Positions 8,451 to 18,494 of a stretch of DNA of 64,000 bases are shown piece after piece. The DNA lies in the NCBI RefSeq assembly GCF_000186345.1, contig NC_014962.1, forward strand, positions 3,066,450 to 3,130,449, given 5' to 3'. The notes below the pieces were generated by a model. It was not told where the DNA came from. It worked only from the letters and a program-made list of their open reading frames with translations, and made no database searches. This stretch comes from Isosphaera pallida ATCC 43644. GTDB lineage: Bacteria; Planctomycetota; Planctomycetia; Isosphaerales; Isosphaeraceae. Within the stretch, counting starts at the first letter, position 1. Every line of letters begins with the position of its first letter. The position numbers were made by a program, and so were the translations under genes.

Positions 8451-9803
8451 TTACACTTGTAAAGTGACACGACCTTGGATGGAAACCGCCTGATGGCCGG
8501 GGGAATTGTCCTCGTCCGCAGGGATACCGGGCACGGGGTAGGCGCGGAGGAATTCGGCGACCTCGCGGGCGATCCGGGCGGCGCGATCGTGATCCTCGGG
8601 GGCGTCGAGGGTCTGGACGATCCAGTGGGCGACTTGGCGGAATTCGTCGGGGCCCAGGCCGCGGGTGGTTAGCGCGGGGGTACCCAGACGGATGCCGCTG
8701 GGGTCCATTGGCTTGCGGGTGTCGAAGGGGATCAGGTTTTTATTGACGGTGATGCCCGCGCGTCCCAGGGCCTGTTCGGCGAGTTTGCCGCCGAGTCCCT
8801 TGGAGGCGACGTTGAGCAGCACGAGGTGGTTGTCGGTGCCGCCGGAGACCAGTTTGAAGCCGGCCTGGAGCAGTTCCTCGGCCAACACTTGGGCGTTCTC
8901 CACAACCCGCCGGGCGTAAACGGCAAAGGAGGGCTGGAGCGCTTCGTGGAGGCAAACCGCCTTGCCGGCGATGACGTGCATCAGCGGCCCGCCCTGGAGG
9001 CCGGGGAACACGGCTGAGTCGATCTTTTTGGCCCAGTCCGCCTTGCAGAAGGCCAGACCGCCTCGGGGTCCCCGCAGGGTCTTGTGGGTGGTGGTGGTGA
9101 CGAAATCGGCCAGAGGGAACGGGCTGGGGTGGACCTTGCCCGCCACGAGTCCGGCGATGTGGGCCATGTCCACCATGAATAGCGCCCCGACGTCGTCGGC
9201 GATTTGTCGAAGGGTGGGAAAGTCAATGACGCGGGAATAGGCGCTGGCTCCGGCGAGCAGTAACCGGGGCTTGATCTCGCGGGCGACGCGGGCGATCTGG
9301 TCGTAGTCGATTCGCTCGGTGGCCGGATCGACGCCGTACCCCGTGGTGGGGTACCAACGTCCCGAGTAGTTGAGCTTCATGCCGTGGGTGAGGTGACCGC
9401 CGTGGGCAAGGTCCATCGCCAACACCGAGTCGCCGTGTTCGAGGGCGGCGAAGTAAACCGCTTGGTTGGCCGAGGCACCCGAGTGGGGTTGAACGTTGAC
9501 ATGGTCGGCCCCGAACAGCCGCTTGGCCCGCTCGATCGCCAGCGACTCGGCGGTGTCCACATGCTCGCAACCCCCGTAATACCGCTTGCCCGGCAACCCC
9601 TCGGCGTACTTGTTGGTCAGCACCGAGCCGACCGCCTCCATGACCGCGGCGCTGGTGTAGTTTTCCGAGGCGATTAACTCCAACTCGTCGCGCTGGCGAA
9701 CCCGTTCGGCGGCGATGGCCGCGGCGAGTTCGGGATCGACCCGACTCAACGACGGGGCGAACGAAGCAGACTTGGAGGCGTTGGCAGGGTCGTGATCGAA
9801 CAT
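8451..9803 (-). CDS. glyA: Serine hydroxymethyltransferase
   Basis: Interconverts serine and glycine with tetrahydrofolate, feeding one-carbon metabolism. It matches the family along its length: [26 protein letters not shown], the PLP-lysine K241 within [14 protein letters not shown], and [10 protein letters not shown]. From the ATG chosen here it is 450 aa, with about 20 extra N-terminal residues compared with the usual 415-430. A GGGAGT tract about 12 bases upstream favours this start over a longer frame that would begin at 9929. It converges on the cysteine desulfurase with a 93-base gap. No glycine riboswitch was recognised upstream. Confidence 0.96.
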   Translation of the reverse strand: MFDHDPANASKSASFAPSLSRVDPELAAAIAAERVRQRDELELIASENYTSAAVMEAVGSVLTNKYAEGLPGKRYYGGCEHVDTAESLAIERAKRLFGADHVNVQPHSGASANQAVYFAALEHGDSVLAMDLAHGGHLTHGMKLNYSGRWYPTTGYGVDPATERIDYDQIARVAREIKPRLLLAGASAYSRVIDFPTLRQIADDVGALFMVDMAHIAGLVAGKVHPSPFPLADFVTTTTHKTLRGPRGGLAFCKADWAKKIDSAVFPGLQGGPLMHVIAGKAVCLHEALQPSFAVYARRVVENAQVLAEELLQAGFKLVSGGTDNHLVLLNVASKGLGGKLAEQALGRAGITVNKNLIPFDTRKPMDPSGIRLGTPALTTRGLGPDEFRQVAHWIVQTLDAPEDHDRAARIAREVAEFLRAYPVPGIPADEDNSPGHQAVSIQGRVTLQV

Positions 9804-10209
9804 GAGGACGCGGACTCCCAAAAGCGGAGCGAAGCCGACGACTTGGGCGGAGTCAGGCGGAGTCAAGGCTAGACCGCAACCAATCTCATCTCTCCCGGAT
9901 CGGCGCGGTGGAGAGGAAACACGATCCAAGCTCGCGCCACGAACCGGACCAGACCTCCTCTCTGATGATCATACCGGAAACCAGACGAGGGGGAATGGTC
10001 GCAAGAGCAAACTTCATCTGACCCAATCCCGAGCCACCGACTCAAAGCGGTCTGCCAGAGTATGAGCAAGGCCCGGTTCGAGCGATGGTTGGAGCGGGTT
10101 GAAGAGCTGAGTTGCGCCGGATCGCGCCCCGGTCTGACGAGCGAACGTGGATGGGTCCGAGTTGGCCGCCTTCGGTGTGGGGATTCCGAGCGACGGGATC
10201 AACTCAACG
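9804..10209. other. Intergenic spacer upstream of glyA
   Basis: No gene or RNA was recognised. It should hold the glyA promoter. Confidence 0.4.
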
Positions 10210-11583
10210 TCACGGGAGCGGGTCGTTGAGGTCGTAGAGATCGCGCGGGGTGTTGTGGAGGATTTGTTGAAGCAGGGCGGGCGTATCCTCTTCGTCGAGG
10301 AATCGCGATTCAATCAGACGGCAAAGCGCGTTGGTCAATCCTAGTTTGACGAGTTCGAGTTTGCCATAGGTCCACTCAGCGGTGTAGGCGTCGCAGAGGA
10401 ACCCGCCCACCTTCATGGCGGGGGCCAGTTCCAGGCGGGTAGCGATGATCGACTCGATGGCGGCCGGGTGGAAGTTGTGCCACCAATAACCGGACAGATA
10501 CACATTGGGGAATTGACGCGCCAGCACTGCAAGGTCGTGGGTCATAACCGCCGAGGCCATCATGAGGTCGAACCGCGCGTGACCGAAATGGTGGAACACC
10601 CGCGCCATTTCGGTGGTCCAGGTGGGGTCGAAACGGGGAATGCTCTTGCCGTCACAGATGAAATATTCCGCGCCCACTGCGATTTGGAACGCCTTGGAGC
10701 GCTCGTGGTGCCAGCCTAGGACCGCCCAGGAGACCGCCGCGATCAATTCGTCAAGGTCGGACGCGCTCAGCGATTGGCCACGCGCTGCGCGACCCAAGGC
10801 GGCGTCGGCCGCGACAACGTCGGGGGGGCGGAAGCGGGTTTCGATCGGGATAAAGACGTTGCTGAATCGGGTAGGTCCCGTGATGACCCGCTCCAGCCAG
10901 TCGCCCACTGCGCGGTCTAGGCGGGCGGTCGAGTCAGGACGTTGGCCGATCGCCTCGCACAAGGCGTCGTAGTAGCCGATCTTCTCGGTGCGTCCAGGGA
11001 AGAACGGGGTCAAATCGGTGGCCACGCCGGGACAAAACAAGTAATGGGCGTCGAGCATATATCGAACTTTAATTGTGCCGATTGTCCGACTCGGGATCGG
11101 CCCGCCTCCGCCGCGAACCGCCTGGGCGTCGGACTCGGCCGCGTTGCCCAGACTGGTGACGTAGGTGTGCAGACGACAACGACGCTCCAGCACCTCGACT
11201 GCCCAAGAGGGGTCGCGTCCAGTGGTCTGGACCTGGTCCTCCAGACGTTCCAGGATCGACTCATCCAAGTCGGGTTCGAGGACATCGTAAAGATCGCGGA
11301 GCATCTTGCGCAGGGTCCAGCCCATCGCGGTGGAGCGCATCCGCTTGAGGTAGGGCAACATGACCCGTAACCGGTCGGGGCCGTTCAAGCTCGGGTCGCT
11401 CCAGGTCGTCGGACTCATTCCTACCGCGATGAGTTCCGAGCGCACCCAATGATAGCTCAGCAACGCGTCCAAGTCGCGGGCTTGGGGACCGACTGCACGA
11501 AGGTGGGTATGGGGATCGACGATCGGCACGTCGTCGATCATGCGGCGGACCCGTTGCGGCAGGGGCGGGGTGTCGGTGAACAT
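10210..11583 (-). CDS. UxaC-like (glucuronate isomerase family) metal-dependent amidohydrolase
   Basis: A 457-aa TIM-barrel protein of the amidohydrolase superfamily. The metal-binding start IVDPHTHL follows the first strand, and the SGYWWHNFHP and GGFLCDAYTAEWTYGK segments resemble uronate isomerase (UxaC) regions. UxaC interconverts uronates and keto-uronates, but identity looks low and no other hexuronate gene is adjacent, so the substrate is uncertain. Start: the ATG at 11583 is preferred. A TTG at 11652 would run almost into the tRNA-Sec gene. Its lone position beside tRNA-Sec gives no functional hint. Confidence 0.7.
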   Translation of the reverse strand: MFTDTPPLPQRVRRMIDDVPIVDPHTHLRAVGPQARDLDALLSYHWVRSELIAVGMSPTTWSDPSLNGPDRLRVMLPYLKRMRSTAMGWTLRKMLRDLYDVLEPDLDESILERLEDQVQTTGRDPSWAVEVLERRCRLHTYVTSLGNAAESDAQAVRGGGGPIPSRTIGTIKVRYMLDAHYLFCPGVATDLTPFFPGRTEKIGYYDALCEAIGQRPDSTARLDRAVGDWLERVITGPTRFSNVFIPIETRFRPPDVVAADAALGRAARGQSLSASDLDELIAAVSWAVLGWHHERSKAFQIAVGAEYFICDGKSIPRFDPTWTTEMARVFHHFGHARFDLMMASAVMTHDLAVLARQFPNVYLSGYWWHNFHPAAIESIIATRLELAPAMKVGGFLCDAYTAEWTYGKLELVKLGLTNALCRLIESRFLDEEDTPALLQQILHNTPRDLYDLNDPLP

Positions 11584-11656
11584 CTGGAATACGGTTCCGA
11601 GTGAATCGAAACGGAGGCTCAACGTTTCAAAGGGGAAGCGGTCTCGACGCAATCAA

Positions 11657-11751
11657 CGGGAGCGGATGGGAATCGAACCCACCGGCGACGTGTCGCCACG
11701 CCGCCCGACGGTTTTGAAGACCGCGCCCGGCACCAGCCGGAAAACACTCCC
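11657..11751 (-). tRNA. selC: tRNA-Sec (UCA anticodon), selenocysteine tRNA
   Basis: The minus strand folds into the special tRNA-Sec shape, 95 nt long. The acceptor stem GGGAGTG/CGCTCCC plus a six-pair T stem gives the 13-bp stack typical of this tRNA. The D arm has six pairs and a tetraloop (TCCGGC-TGGT-GCCGGG). The anticodon loop CTTCAAA carries TCA, which reads UGA. The long variable arm has an 8-bp stem (GGCGGCGT/ACGTCGCC). The T loop is TTCGATT and the discriminator is G, with CCA not encoded. This shows that the organism can decode UGA as selenocysteine, provided SelA, SelB and SelD are encoded elsewhere. Confidence 0.93.
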
Positions 11752-11810
11752 GGGGTCGCAAGACAGTCTCAAGTCTTCAGAAGGGATGGAATGATGACGA
11801 AACGAGGGGA

Positions 11811-12644
11811 TCAGGGAAACCCGCAGGATCGCAGGTGGCGGACGCTGGCAGCAACTCGGCGGTGTCGTTCCTCCAGGCCGGGTTCCGGCTCGCCGCCGAT
11901 CCCTTCGATCTCGATGACGCAAGCTCCCGTGAAGTTCACGGAGTCCAGCACCTGCTTGACGGCGCGGAAGTCCACCGCGCCGCCCTCGCCGGCGGCAGGA
12001 AAGAACCAGTCCTCAAAGCCGCCCCGGTTGTCCTTGAGGTGGACGTTGGCCACCAGATGCTTGACCCGTTCCAGTTCGGCCACCGGGTCCAAGCCGCGGT
12101 TGTAGTAGGCGATGTTACCCGTGTCGAAATTCAAACGGATGTAGGGATGATCGACCTCCGCCATGAGTTGGAGCATGGCGTCGGCGTTCTGGGTTGGACC
12201 GCCGTGGGTCTCCAACGCCACGACGAGGCCGGCTTCGCGGGCGGCCTCGCCGATGGCCTGGAGATTTTCGATCACACAGGCGCGTTCCTGGTTGGTTTGG
12301 GGGCGTCCCGCTCCAGAGACCACAACGGAAACGCCGAACCAGCGGGCGGCGAAGCGGAGACGGCGGATGGTCAGATCGCGGCCCTCGGCAGTGGCAGGAT
12401 CGCCCCCCCCCACATTGCAGCCGGACACGCGCACCTCATAGCGTTTGAGATGATCAACAAACGCAGAAGCGGTCACGTCGTCGGCCTTCTCGGTAATGAC
12501 GACCGACTCGGGAATCACCAGGCCGCCCAGGTTGTGGCCCCGCAGCGCCAGTTCAAGGTGGTTGATTCCGGCCTCGCGGATTTTCTCGACGGCGACACGC
12601 ACACCGGCAGGACCATAACAGTTGGTGAAACAGCTGAGAAACAT
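11811..12644 (-). CDS. Sugar phosphate isomerase/epimerase (AP-endonuclease-2-like TIM barrel)
   Basis: A 277-aa protein of the xylose-isomerase-like TIM-barrel family. Visible features are ALETHGGPTQNA (metal-ligand Glu and a His), LNFDTGNIAYY, VHLKDNRGG and a C-terminal CVIEIEGIG with the second acidic ligand. These match the spacing of metal ligands in the family. In planctomycetes such proteins are abundant and act on sugars, inositols or hydroxypyruvate; the substrate is not determinable here. The ATG at 12644 begins directly at the first strand (MFLSCFTNCYG). The longer frame to 12869 adds 75 residues lacking family character. Confidence 0.8.
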   Translation of the reverse strand: MFLSCFTNCYGPAGVRVAVEKIREAGINHLELALRGHNLGGLVIPESVVITEKADDVTASAFVDHLKRYEVRVSGCNVGGGDPATAEGRDLTIRRLRFAARWFGVSVVVSGAGRPQTNQERACVIENLQAIGEAAREAGLVVALETHGGPTQNADAMLQLMAEVDHPYIRLNFDTGNIAYYNRGLDPVAELERVKHLVANVHLKDNRGGFEDWFFPAAGEGGAVDFRAVKQVLDSVNFTGACVIEIEGIGGEPEPGLEERHRRVAASVRHLRSCGFP

Positions 12645-12865
12645 AAGGCATGGTCCGTCCGGGGCGCGCGCTGTTGAGGCGGGTGGGGCAGGGTCGGTGT
12701 GATGTCCATTCTTATCTTGATTCGAGCGGCGGAATTCTCTGAAGCGGGTCCCAGCCGCGTGTGATCTTTTCAGTCTGCCAAACCCGACGCCGAAGCGGAA
12801 GCCTTCGGTGTCGGGGGTCGGCGATCGGACAGGCGGTCGATGCGGGTCGAATCCGAGTGAGTGGG

Positions 12866-14299
12866 TCACTTGCTGAAGAAGCGGGAGAAGAGGCCGCCTT
12901 TGCTGGGGGATTCGCCCTGGGCAGGACCATTAGGCGGCGGGGTGGCGCGGCTGAGGCTCGATTTGGCGGCGACAGTGGAGCGGCTGCGGGGCGAATGTTT
13001 GCCGCCATGGGGTTGAAGGATGGAGCGGAAACGCTGGGCGATCTCCTGGGCGAGGACGCGGGCGTTAGGGGGACGCAGATCGGCCCGGGATTGAAAGCAG
13101 CTGGAAATGAGTTCCAGTTGTTCCCGGTTGAAACCATGGTGCGCTAGGTCCTCGATCCAGTCCAAGCCAGTGGGGGCGGGCAGTCTCAGGTCGTTCATAA
13201 GGAGTTGGAACCAGATGACCCCCAGAGCGTGGACGTCGTCGCGGGGGTCGGGGGGACCGCCCTTGATCTGTTGAGGCGAGGCGTAATCCTTGGTGTGGTA
13301 ACCTTTCATCGCCGAACGTTTGATGAGTCGGCGTGAGGTGATCTCCTCCATGACTCCGGAGGGTTCGGACGAGGCGAGGCCGCCGATGCCAAAGTCGCAG
13401 ATTTTGAACTCCATGCGGCGGCCGACCCGCCGGACCAGGATGTTGGCCGGTTTGAGGTCGCGGTGGACAATCGGCGGCTTGCGGGTGTGAAAGTAGCCGA
13501 CGATGCGGGCGAGGCGGTGGACGATCCAGGTGGCCTTGCGGGCGTCGAGCGGGCCGTGTTCCCGCTTCCGACCTTTGAACCACTGAATCAGATCCCCGCC
13601 GGAGATGTATTCGAACTCTAAACACGGGGGGTTGTGGTTCATGTAGGTGGCGCGTAACTCGACAATCCCCGGGTGGGGCTTGTTGGGCATCGCCTGGGTA
13701 AGAATCGCTGCCTCGTGACGGAAGGCGCGGTTGCTGCCCTTGGGGTCCAGACAGAACTTCAATACCACCGGCGGCACGCTGGAGAACGTTGGATTTTGGG
13801 CCTTCCAGACTTCGCCGAAGCCGCCGACGCCCAGCAGGTCGGTCAACTCCCAATCCACATCCGGCAGCGGTTTGGCACCCGGCTCGAACACTGGGACCGA
13901 GCTGGGCATGAAGATTAGCAAATCGTCGGCCTCACGCGGCACCAGCCAGTGGGGCACTGACAATCCTTTGGGGTCGTTGGGACGACGTAGCGCAATCCGA
14001 ATCGAGGAGGGAATCACGCTCAGATACGTCAGCAGCGGCTTGCGCACGGTTTCCGGCTGGTTGGGCGCAATGTCGTCCACCACCATCTCGACGTAGGGGC
14101 GGATTTTGCCCATCGCCCGCGCAGTGGCCGACAGGGTCTGAATCCGCGTCTCCTCATCGACCCGTTGGCCCCATTCGTTCCAAACGGTTTGGGCCACCTC
14201 GGGAAGGACGCGGTGAAGATAGCGCTTGGGAAGCTGGTCGCGACCATGCTGGAGAACCGCCGCTCCGATGATGCGTAAAAACTGCCATGCGGGTTGCAT
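12866..14299 (-). CDS. Ser/Thr protein kinase with N-terminal accessory domain
   Basis: A Hanks-type kinase of 477 aa. The kinase domain covers about residues 150-395: glycine loop LGVGGFGEVWKA at 156, ATP-lysine in VVLKF (K181), catalytic loop HRDLKPAN at 279 and a standard DFG at 302. The activation segment ends in YASPQQIKGG. The N-terminal 150 residues form a helical domain I do not recognise. The C-terminal 80 are Ser/Pro-rich and basic with no transmembrane helix, so it is probably cytosolic. It is followed by the sugar isomerase and preceded by a 547-base spacer. Its target is unknown. Confidence 0.9.
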   Translation of the reverse strand: MQPAWQFLRIIGAAVLQHGRDQLPKRYLHRVLPEVAQTVWNEWGQRVDEETRIQTLSATARAMGKIRPYVEMVVDDIAPNQPETVRKPLLTYLSVIPSSIRIALRRPNDPKGLSVPHWLVPREADDLLIFMPSSVPVFEPGAKPLPDVDWELTDLLGVGGFGEVWKAQNPTFSSVPPVVLKFCLDPKGSNRAFRHEAAILTQAMPNKPHPGIVELRATYMNHNPPCLEFEYISGGDLIQWFKGRKREHGPLDARKATWIVHRLARIVGYFHTRKPPIVHRDLKPANILVRRVGRRMEFKICDFGIGGLASSEPSGVMEEITSRRLIKRSAMKGYHTKDYASPQQIKGGPPDPRDDVHALGVIWFQLLMNDLRLPAPTGLDWIEDLAHHGFNREQLELISSCFQSRADLRPPNARVLAQEIAQRFRSILQPHGGKHSPRSRSTVAAKSSLSRATPPPNGPAQGESPSKGGLFSRFFSK

Positions 14300-14846
14300 C
14301 CGAACACCTCGTCGGGCGGGTGAGTGGACGGTGAATCAACCGAATCAGATCCACGCGATCTTGGGAACGTGACGTGCCTCCATCTTCCGGCGTGACACGG
14401 TATCGGTCTGGCTCGGCAATGAACTCGCTCCAGTTGGGTCCCAACCGCGGCCAGTTCCCGGCGGAGCGAAACCGTCTCCCAGACATGAAAACGCGGTGAT
14501 GGCAGATTCGGTGAAAGGGCTTGGGGGAATGACTCCTCACGACCAAACGGGCCTTCGGAGTCGGGAAGGGATGGCAACAGCGCGGAATGAAAACCAAAAA
14601 TGATCACCAACAAAAAAACCAGTCGCGCCGCAGCCTCCTTGTCAATCTTAGATGATAGTCGGCGTATTCCACAAAACCAACGCGCTTCTTTTCCAATTTC
14701 ACGGACTTTTGGTGCTTCAACCAATCAAATCGGGATAGAGTTTTCAAAAAACGGTACTGAATCCCAATTCATCCCCGAAAGGGAAAGGCCATTTGTCCTA
14801 GGATGCCGAAACCGACGCGGTGCGGATCGTTGACGGCGCGGAGCGG
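14300..14846. other. Intergenic spacer between two kinase genes
   Basis: No coding region was accepted. The part from about 14580 to 14790 is richer in A and T than its surroundings and may hold regulatory sequence. No RNA was recognised. Confidence 0.4.
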
Positions 14847-17800
14847 TCACGGTTGGCAGTCGAGGATGCGACGGATTCGTTCGATTTCCTGACGATCCTG
14901 TTCGGAAGGATTTGCTTTCAAGGCGTCATCGAGTTGGCGGCGTGCTTCGTCGTCTTCATTGATCGCTCCGAAGACGATAGCCAGAGTGATCCGGGCTTGG
15001 TAGAGGTTGGGGTTAAGGTTGAGCGCGTCGTTCAGCGCGTGGTAGGCGCGTTCGAGATCGGCGTCACGCCTGACGGCAAGGGTGGAGAGGGTGGAGCGGT
15101 TGGTGTAAACCCCTCCGAGATTGCAGAGCCAGAGGGCTTTGCGCTGGGGGTCGGGGGCGTGTTGGATGGCTCGGTGGTAAAGGACGATCGCGTCGTCGTA
15201 GTCTCGAAGTTGGTCGTTGGGGTCTTGGCGGTGTGAGGAGGAGGTGGCGATCAGATTGGCGAGGTTGCCGCAGGCGGCCGACAGGATGGAGTGGCGTTGG
15301 GTGGGGGCAAGTGGGTTCGCGTCAAAAAAGGTGAGGATCTTGTGATAGAGTCGCTTTTCTTCAAGGGGATTTCCCAGCGCTTTGTGGATCAAGGCGGAGT
15401 TGTAGAGAATGAGCAGGGATTGGTCGTGAGACATTTGAACTGATCGATATGTGTCGTCAAGTTCACGAAGGGCGGCTTCGGGATCGCCTTGACGTTCCAA
15501 TTCGCGGGCTACCAGGATGCGGGACAGCAGGTCGCCTTGGCGAAGCGCCCGGAGTTGTCCAGCCAGGAGCATCCGTTGGCGCTCTAGGTGAGGGAACTTG
15601 GGGGAAGCGGGGACGGCATCGCTGTCGAGCGTTTCGTAGCAGACCAGAACTAGGGTGCCGTGATCCGGGAAGGTTTGGGCGGCTTCTAGAGCGATTTGAA
15701 TCGTCGGGGGGGAAGCCAGCATGCCGTTGGGACGGAGCGCGTTGAGGAATCGAAGCGCCAACTCCAGTGCCTCGATTTCGCCGGGCGGTGGTTCGGAGGA
15801 GGACGCAGGGGAATAAACCCGGTTGCGCAAGGCCTCAAGCGATTCGCGGGCGAACTGAATGAGACGGGGTTGAACGGAAGCGGCCTCGAGGTTCAGCAAC
15901 ACGTGGCGCAGGGCCAATCGGCTCACGTCGGCAACGGGTTGGTCGGGGTCGGGACATTCGACGGCCTGGGCCGTTTGCAGCAGGGCGTGAGTGAGCGTAG
16001 GGTTACGGGAGAGGGAGGCCCAATGGTCCAACGACGCGAGGATGAACGGGCGGGCGGGGTGATTGCGGAGAAGCTCGGCGCGGTTCTGGAGCGTCTCGAC
16101 GAGTTCGAGCGGGTCGGCGAACCGTTGTCCCAGGAGATGCTGGAACCGTTCCTGGTAGGCGTTGAGGGTGCGGGCTGGTTCAATGGGCGCGGTTTGGAGC
16201 AGAAGTTCGCTGGCGTCCACTAATTGGCGGGCAGTCTCGAAGGCGTCTTGACGCTGGTTGGCGAGAACGCGGGCTTGGGTGAGTTCATGATCGAGCCACC
16301 AGCGGGCTAGGGAGGGGATGGTTCGACCTTCGGCGAGGTCGTAGGCCTCGTCCCTCAACAACCGGTAGGGTTCCAAACTGGTTCCCGCTTGGTCGCGCAA
16401 CGCCAAACCACGGGCGGTCAACTCGTTGAGACGAGCGCGCAGGGGTTGGCGGATCTGGTCAAGTTGATGGATCGCCAAAGCCGCGCTGCTTCCAAAGGCC
16501 ACCACCAGCGCGGCCACGATCAGGGTCAAGCGGCGGCGGCGGCGTTCGGCGTCGGCTCGGGTTTGGGCGGCGATCCGATCTAACTCCGCCTGATGCAGAC
16601 GCTGGCGGCGTTGGTCTTCGATACGGGACAATTCCCGGCTCAGCGCCGTGCCGTCGGGGGGGCGGTTGGCGGGGTTGGGGTCCAGGCAGCGCAGGGTGAG
16701 GTCGATGAGGTCCGGCTCAACCCCGACGGCCCGCAACCGAACGGTCAGTTGCTCGGGATGACGGCGGGGCCCGGCGCCGGGAAACTCGCCGGTCAGGACG
16801 CGATAAAGAATCACTCCCAAGGCGTGGACATCGGCGCTGAAGGTGATGGGTTCGCCCTGCAGCTGTTCAGGGGCAGCGTAGCTTGGGGTTCCCATCACCA
16901 CCCGGCCCTCGGTAATTCTCAGATCCGAATCGTCATCGTGCAGCGGGTGGGGCCAGCGGGATCGGACTGCCTGGTTGGGTGAGACGGCGGTGCGGTCGGG
17001 GTCCCAAACCGACAAGGCTCGCCGCTCCGACGAACCCAGGAATGGCAGCGAGTGTTGCGGGGGGGCGACCTCCCCGGGAGGCGACTCCTCAAGCGAGTCC
17101 CAGCTGGAGTCTCCCGAAACGCGGTGGTGATGGCCGGTATTCAAGTCGTCGCCGGAGGATGAGGATTCGGCCTGGTTGGCGAAGCGGGCCAGGCCGTAGT
17201 CCATCACCTGAACCTCGCCGAACCGGCCCACCATGATGTTGCCCGGCTTAAGATCCCGATGGATCAAACCAACATGGTGCAGGTAGCCGACGGTTTCGGC
17301 GGTCTTACGCAGGATGTCGAGCAATTCGGCCCGATGCTCGCCCGGTTTGAGGCGCTCTTTCAGCAGATTCGACAGGGTTTTGCCCTCGATGTACCGCATC
17401 ACCAAATAGGGACCGTGTTCGGACGACACGCCAAAGTCGTACACCGTGACCACGCCAGGATGTTGCAAGCGGGCGTGAATCGCCGCTTCCCGATTGAACC
17501 GGCGAACCAAAGAGCTGTTGCAACGATTCTCGGGAAGGATGAACTTGATGGCGACTCGTCGTTTGAGTTTGCGGTCATATCCTTTGTGGACCACCCCCAT
17601 GCCACCCCGGTTGACCTCTGCTCCCAGTTCGATCCCCAGCTCGCTCAACGAGACTACCCCTTGCCGCATCCGAGCACCTTGGGACGCCGACGCCGCGGCC
17701 GACGTGACGTCGCCGTCGTCGGACTCTCGGGCGTTCGGTGCCGCGGGGGCGAACACCGTCGTGCTTGAGGACACGTCCGTCTCCGACGATAGGGCCGTCG

Positions 17801-17951
17801 GTGAGACTTTGAGCGCCAGTTGGGTGAGGAAGCGTGTTTCCCGCTCAATATCCTCGGGGGTCATGAGAGGCGACGCGGGAGGGATCGCTGTGGAACGCTC
17901 CGGCGGTGGAGTGGGTTCGATCAGATGCGGGGCGCGCGAGTCGGTCGCCAT
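14847..17951 (-). CDS. Transmembrane Ser/Thr protein kinase with C-terminal TPR-like domain
   Basis: A 1034-aa receptor-like kinase. The kinase domain is at about residues 105-430: NRGGMGVVHKG loop, lysine K136 in VAIKF, HRDLKPGN at 231. The metal-binding DFG is replaced by DYG (VMDYGLARF, 251-253), a substitution often seen in planctomycete kinases that keeps the Asp. An activation-segment insert of about 80 residues is rich in Ser, Pro and His. A coiled-coil linker rich in Arg and Gln leads to one TM helix at about 474-494. The remaining 540 residues are helical repeats of TPR type (for example LERAYHALNDALNLNPNLYQA), presumably periplasmic. A ligand or partner is not known. Confidence 0.92.
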   Translation of the reverse strand: MATDSRAPHLIEPTPPPERSTAIPPASPLMTPEDIERETRFLTQLALKVSPTALSSETDVSSSTTVFAPAAPNARESDDGDVTSAAASASQGARMRQGVVSLSELGIELGAEVNRGGMGVVHKGYDRKLKRRVAIKFILPENRCNSSLVRRFNREAAIHARLQHPGVVTVYDFGVSSEHGPYLVMRYIEGKTLSNLLKERLKPGEHRAELLDILRKTAETVGYLHHVGLIHRDLKPGNIMVGRFGEVQVMDYGLARFANQAESSSSGDDLNTGHHHRVSGDSSWDSLEESPPGEVAPPQHSLPFLGSSERRALSVWDPDRTAVSPNQAVRSRWPHPLHDDDSDLRITEGRVVMGTPSYAAPEQLQGEPITFSADVHALGVILYRVLTGEFPGAGPRRHPEQLTVRLRAVGVEPDLIDLTLRCLDPNPANRPPDGTALSRELSRIEDQRRQRLHQAELDRIAAQTRADAERRRRRLTLIVAALVVAFGSSAALAIHQLDQIRQPLRARLNELTARGLALRDQAGTSLEPYRLLRDEAYDLAEGRTIPSLARWWLDHELTQARVLANQRQDAFETARQLVDASELLLQTAPIEPARTLNAYQERFQHLLGQRFADPLELVETLQNRAELLRNHPARPFILASLDHWASLSRNPTLTHALLQTAQAVECPDPDQPVADVSRLALRHVLLNLEAASVQPRLIQFARESLEALRNRVYSPASSSEPPPGEIEALELALRFLNALRPNGMLASPPTIQIALEAAQTFPDHGTLVLVCYETLDSDAVPASPKFPHLERQRMLLAGQLRALRQGDLLSRILVARELERQGDPEAALRELDDTYRSVQMSHDQSLLILYNSALIHKALGNPLEEKRLYHKILTFFDANPLAPTQRHSILSAACGNLANLIATSSSHRQDPNDQLRDYDDAIVLYHRAIQHAPDPQRKALWLCNLGGVYTNRSTLSTLAVRRDADLERAYHALNDALNLNPNLYQARITLAIVFGAINEDDEARRQLDDALKANPSEQDRQEIERIRRILDCQP

Positions 17952-18494
17952 GAGCGATCAGTCCCTTTGAGAGAGGTTCTGATTGATGAATGACGGATGG
18001 AACTCTCGATCAAAACAACGTGTTGACGCTCCCTGTTGCGTCCTCACAGGAATCGAGCTCACGCAACCAAGCAAGTCCAAGTGCCTCGGGCTGACCTCGT
18101 TTTAACTCGGCCTGCAACCACGCGGAACGCCGCGGTCCCGCGTTGGTTTCAAGTAATCAGTTATAAGTGACGGATTCCACAAAAGCCAAGAGGCAAACTT
18201 GTTTTTCGCGGACGATATTCATGTGCCCCCCTCCCCGACGGGACGCGGGCGGCGACGCCTGAAGGGATCAAAGGAACCGATTCATTCGGACCAAACATAC
18301 CAAACGAGCAGCGGTTCGGGATCAAACTAGGCGGGGCGAGGCAATGGGACGAACCACCACGTCCACGTCACGCCCCAGAGGTCGAGCGACGCGGAAACCC
18401 ACGACAAAGCCAAGTCCAACGCCGCGACCCGCGCTCAAGCGTCCCACGGCCAGAGAACCCCCTCAGCCTCAGCATCAGCGCCGGCAATCGGCAA
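17952..18494. other. Intergenic spacer
   Basis: Spacer between the GH3-family gene (its 3' side) and the start of the kinase gene. It includes an AT-richer patch near 18150-18220. No gene, terminator or RNA was recognised; a basic reading frame at 18344-18550 is low-complexity and not supported. Confidence 0.4.
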
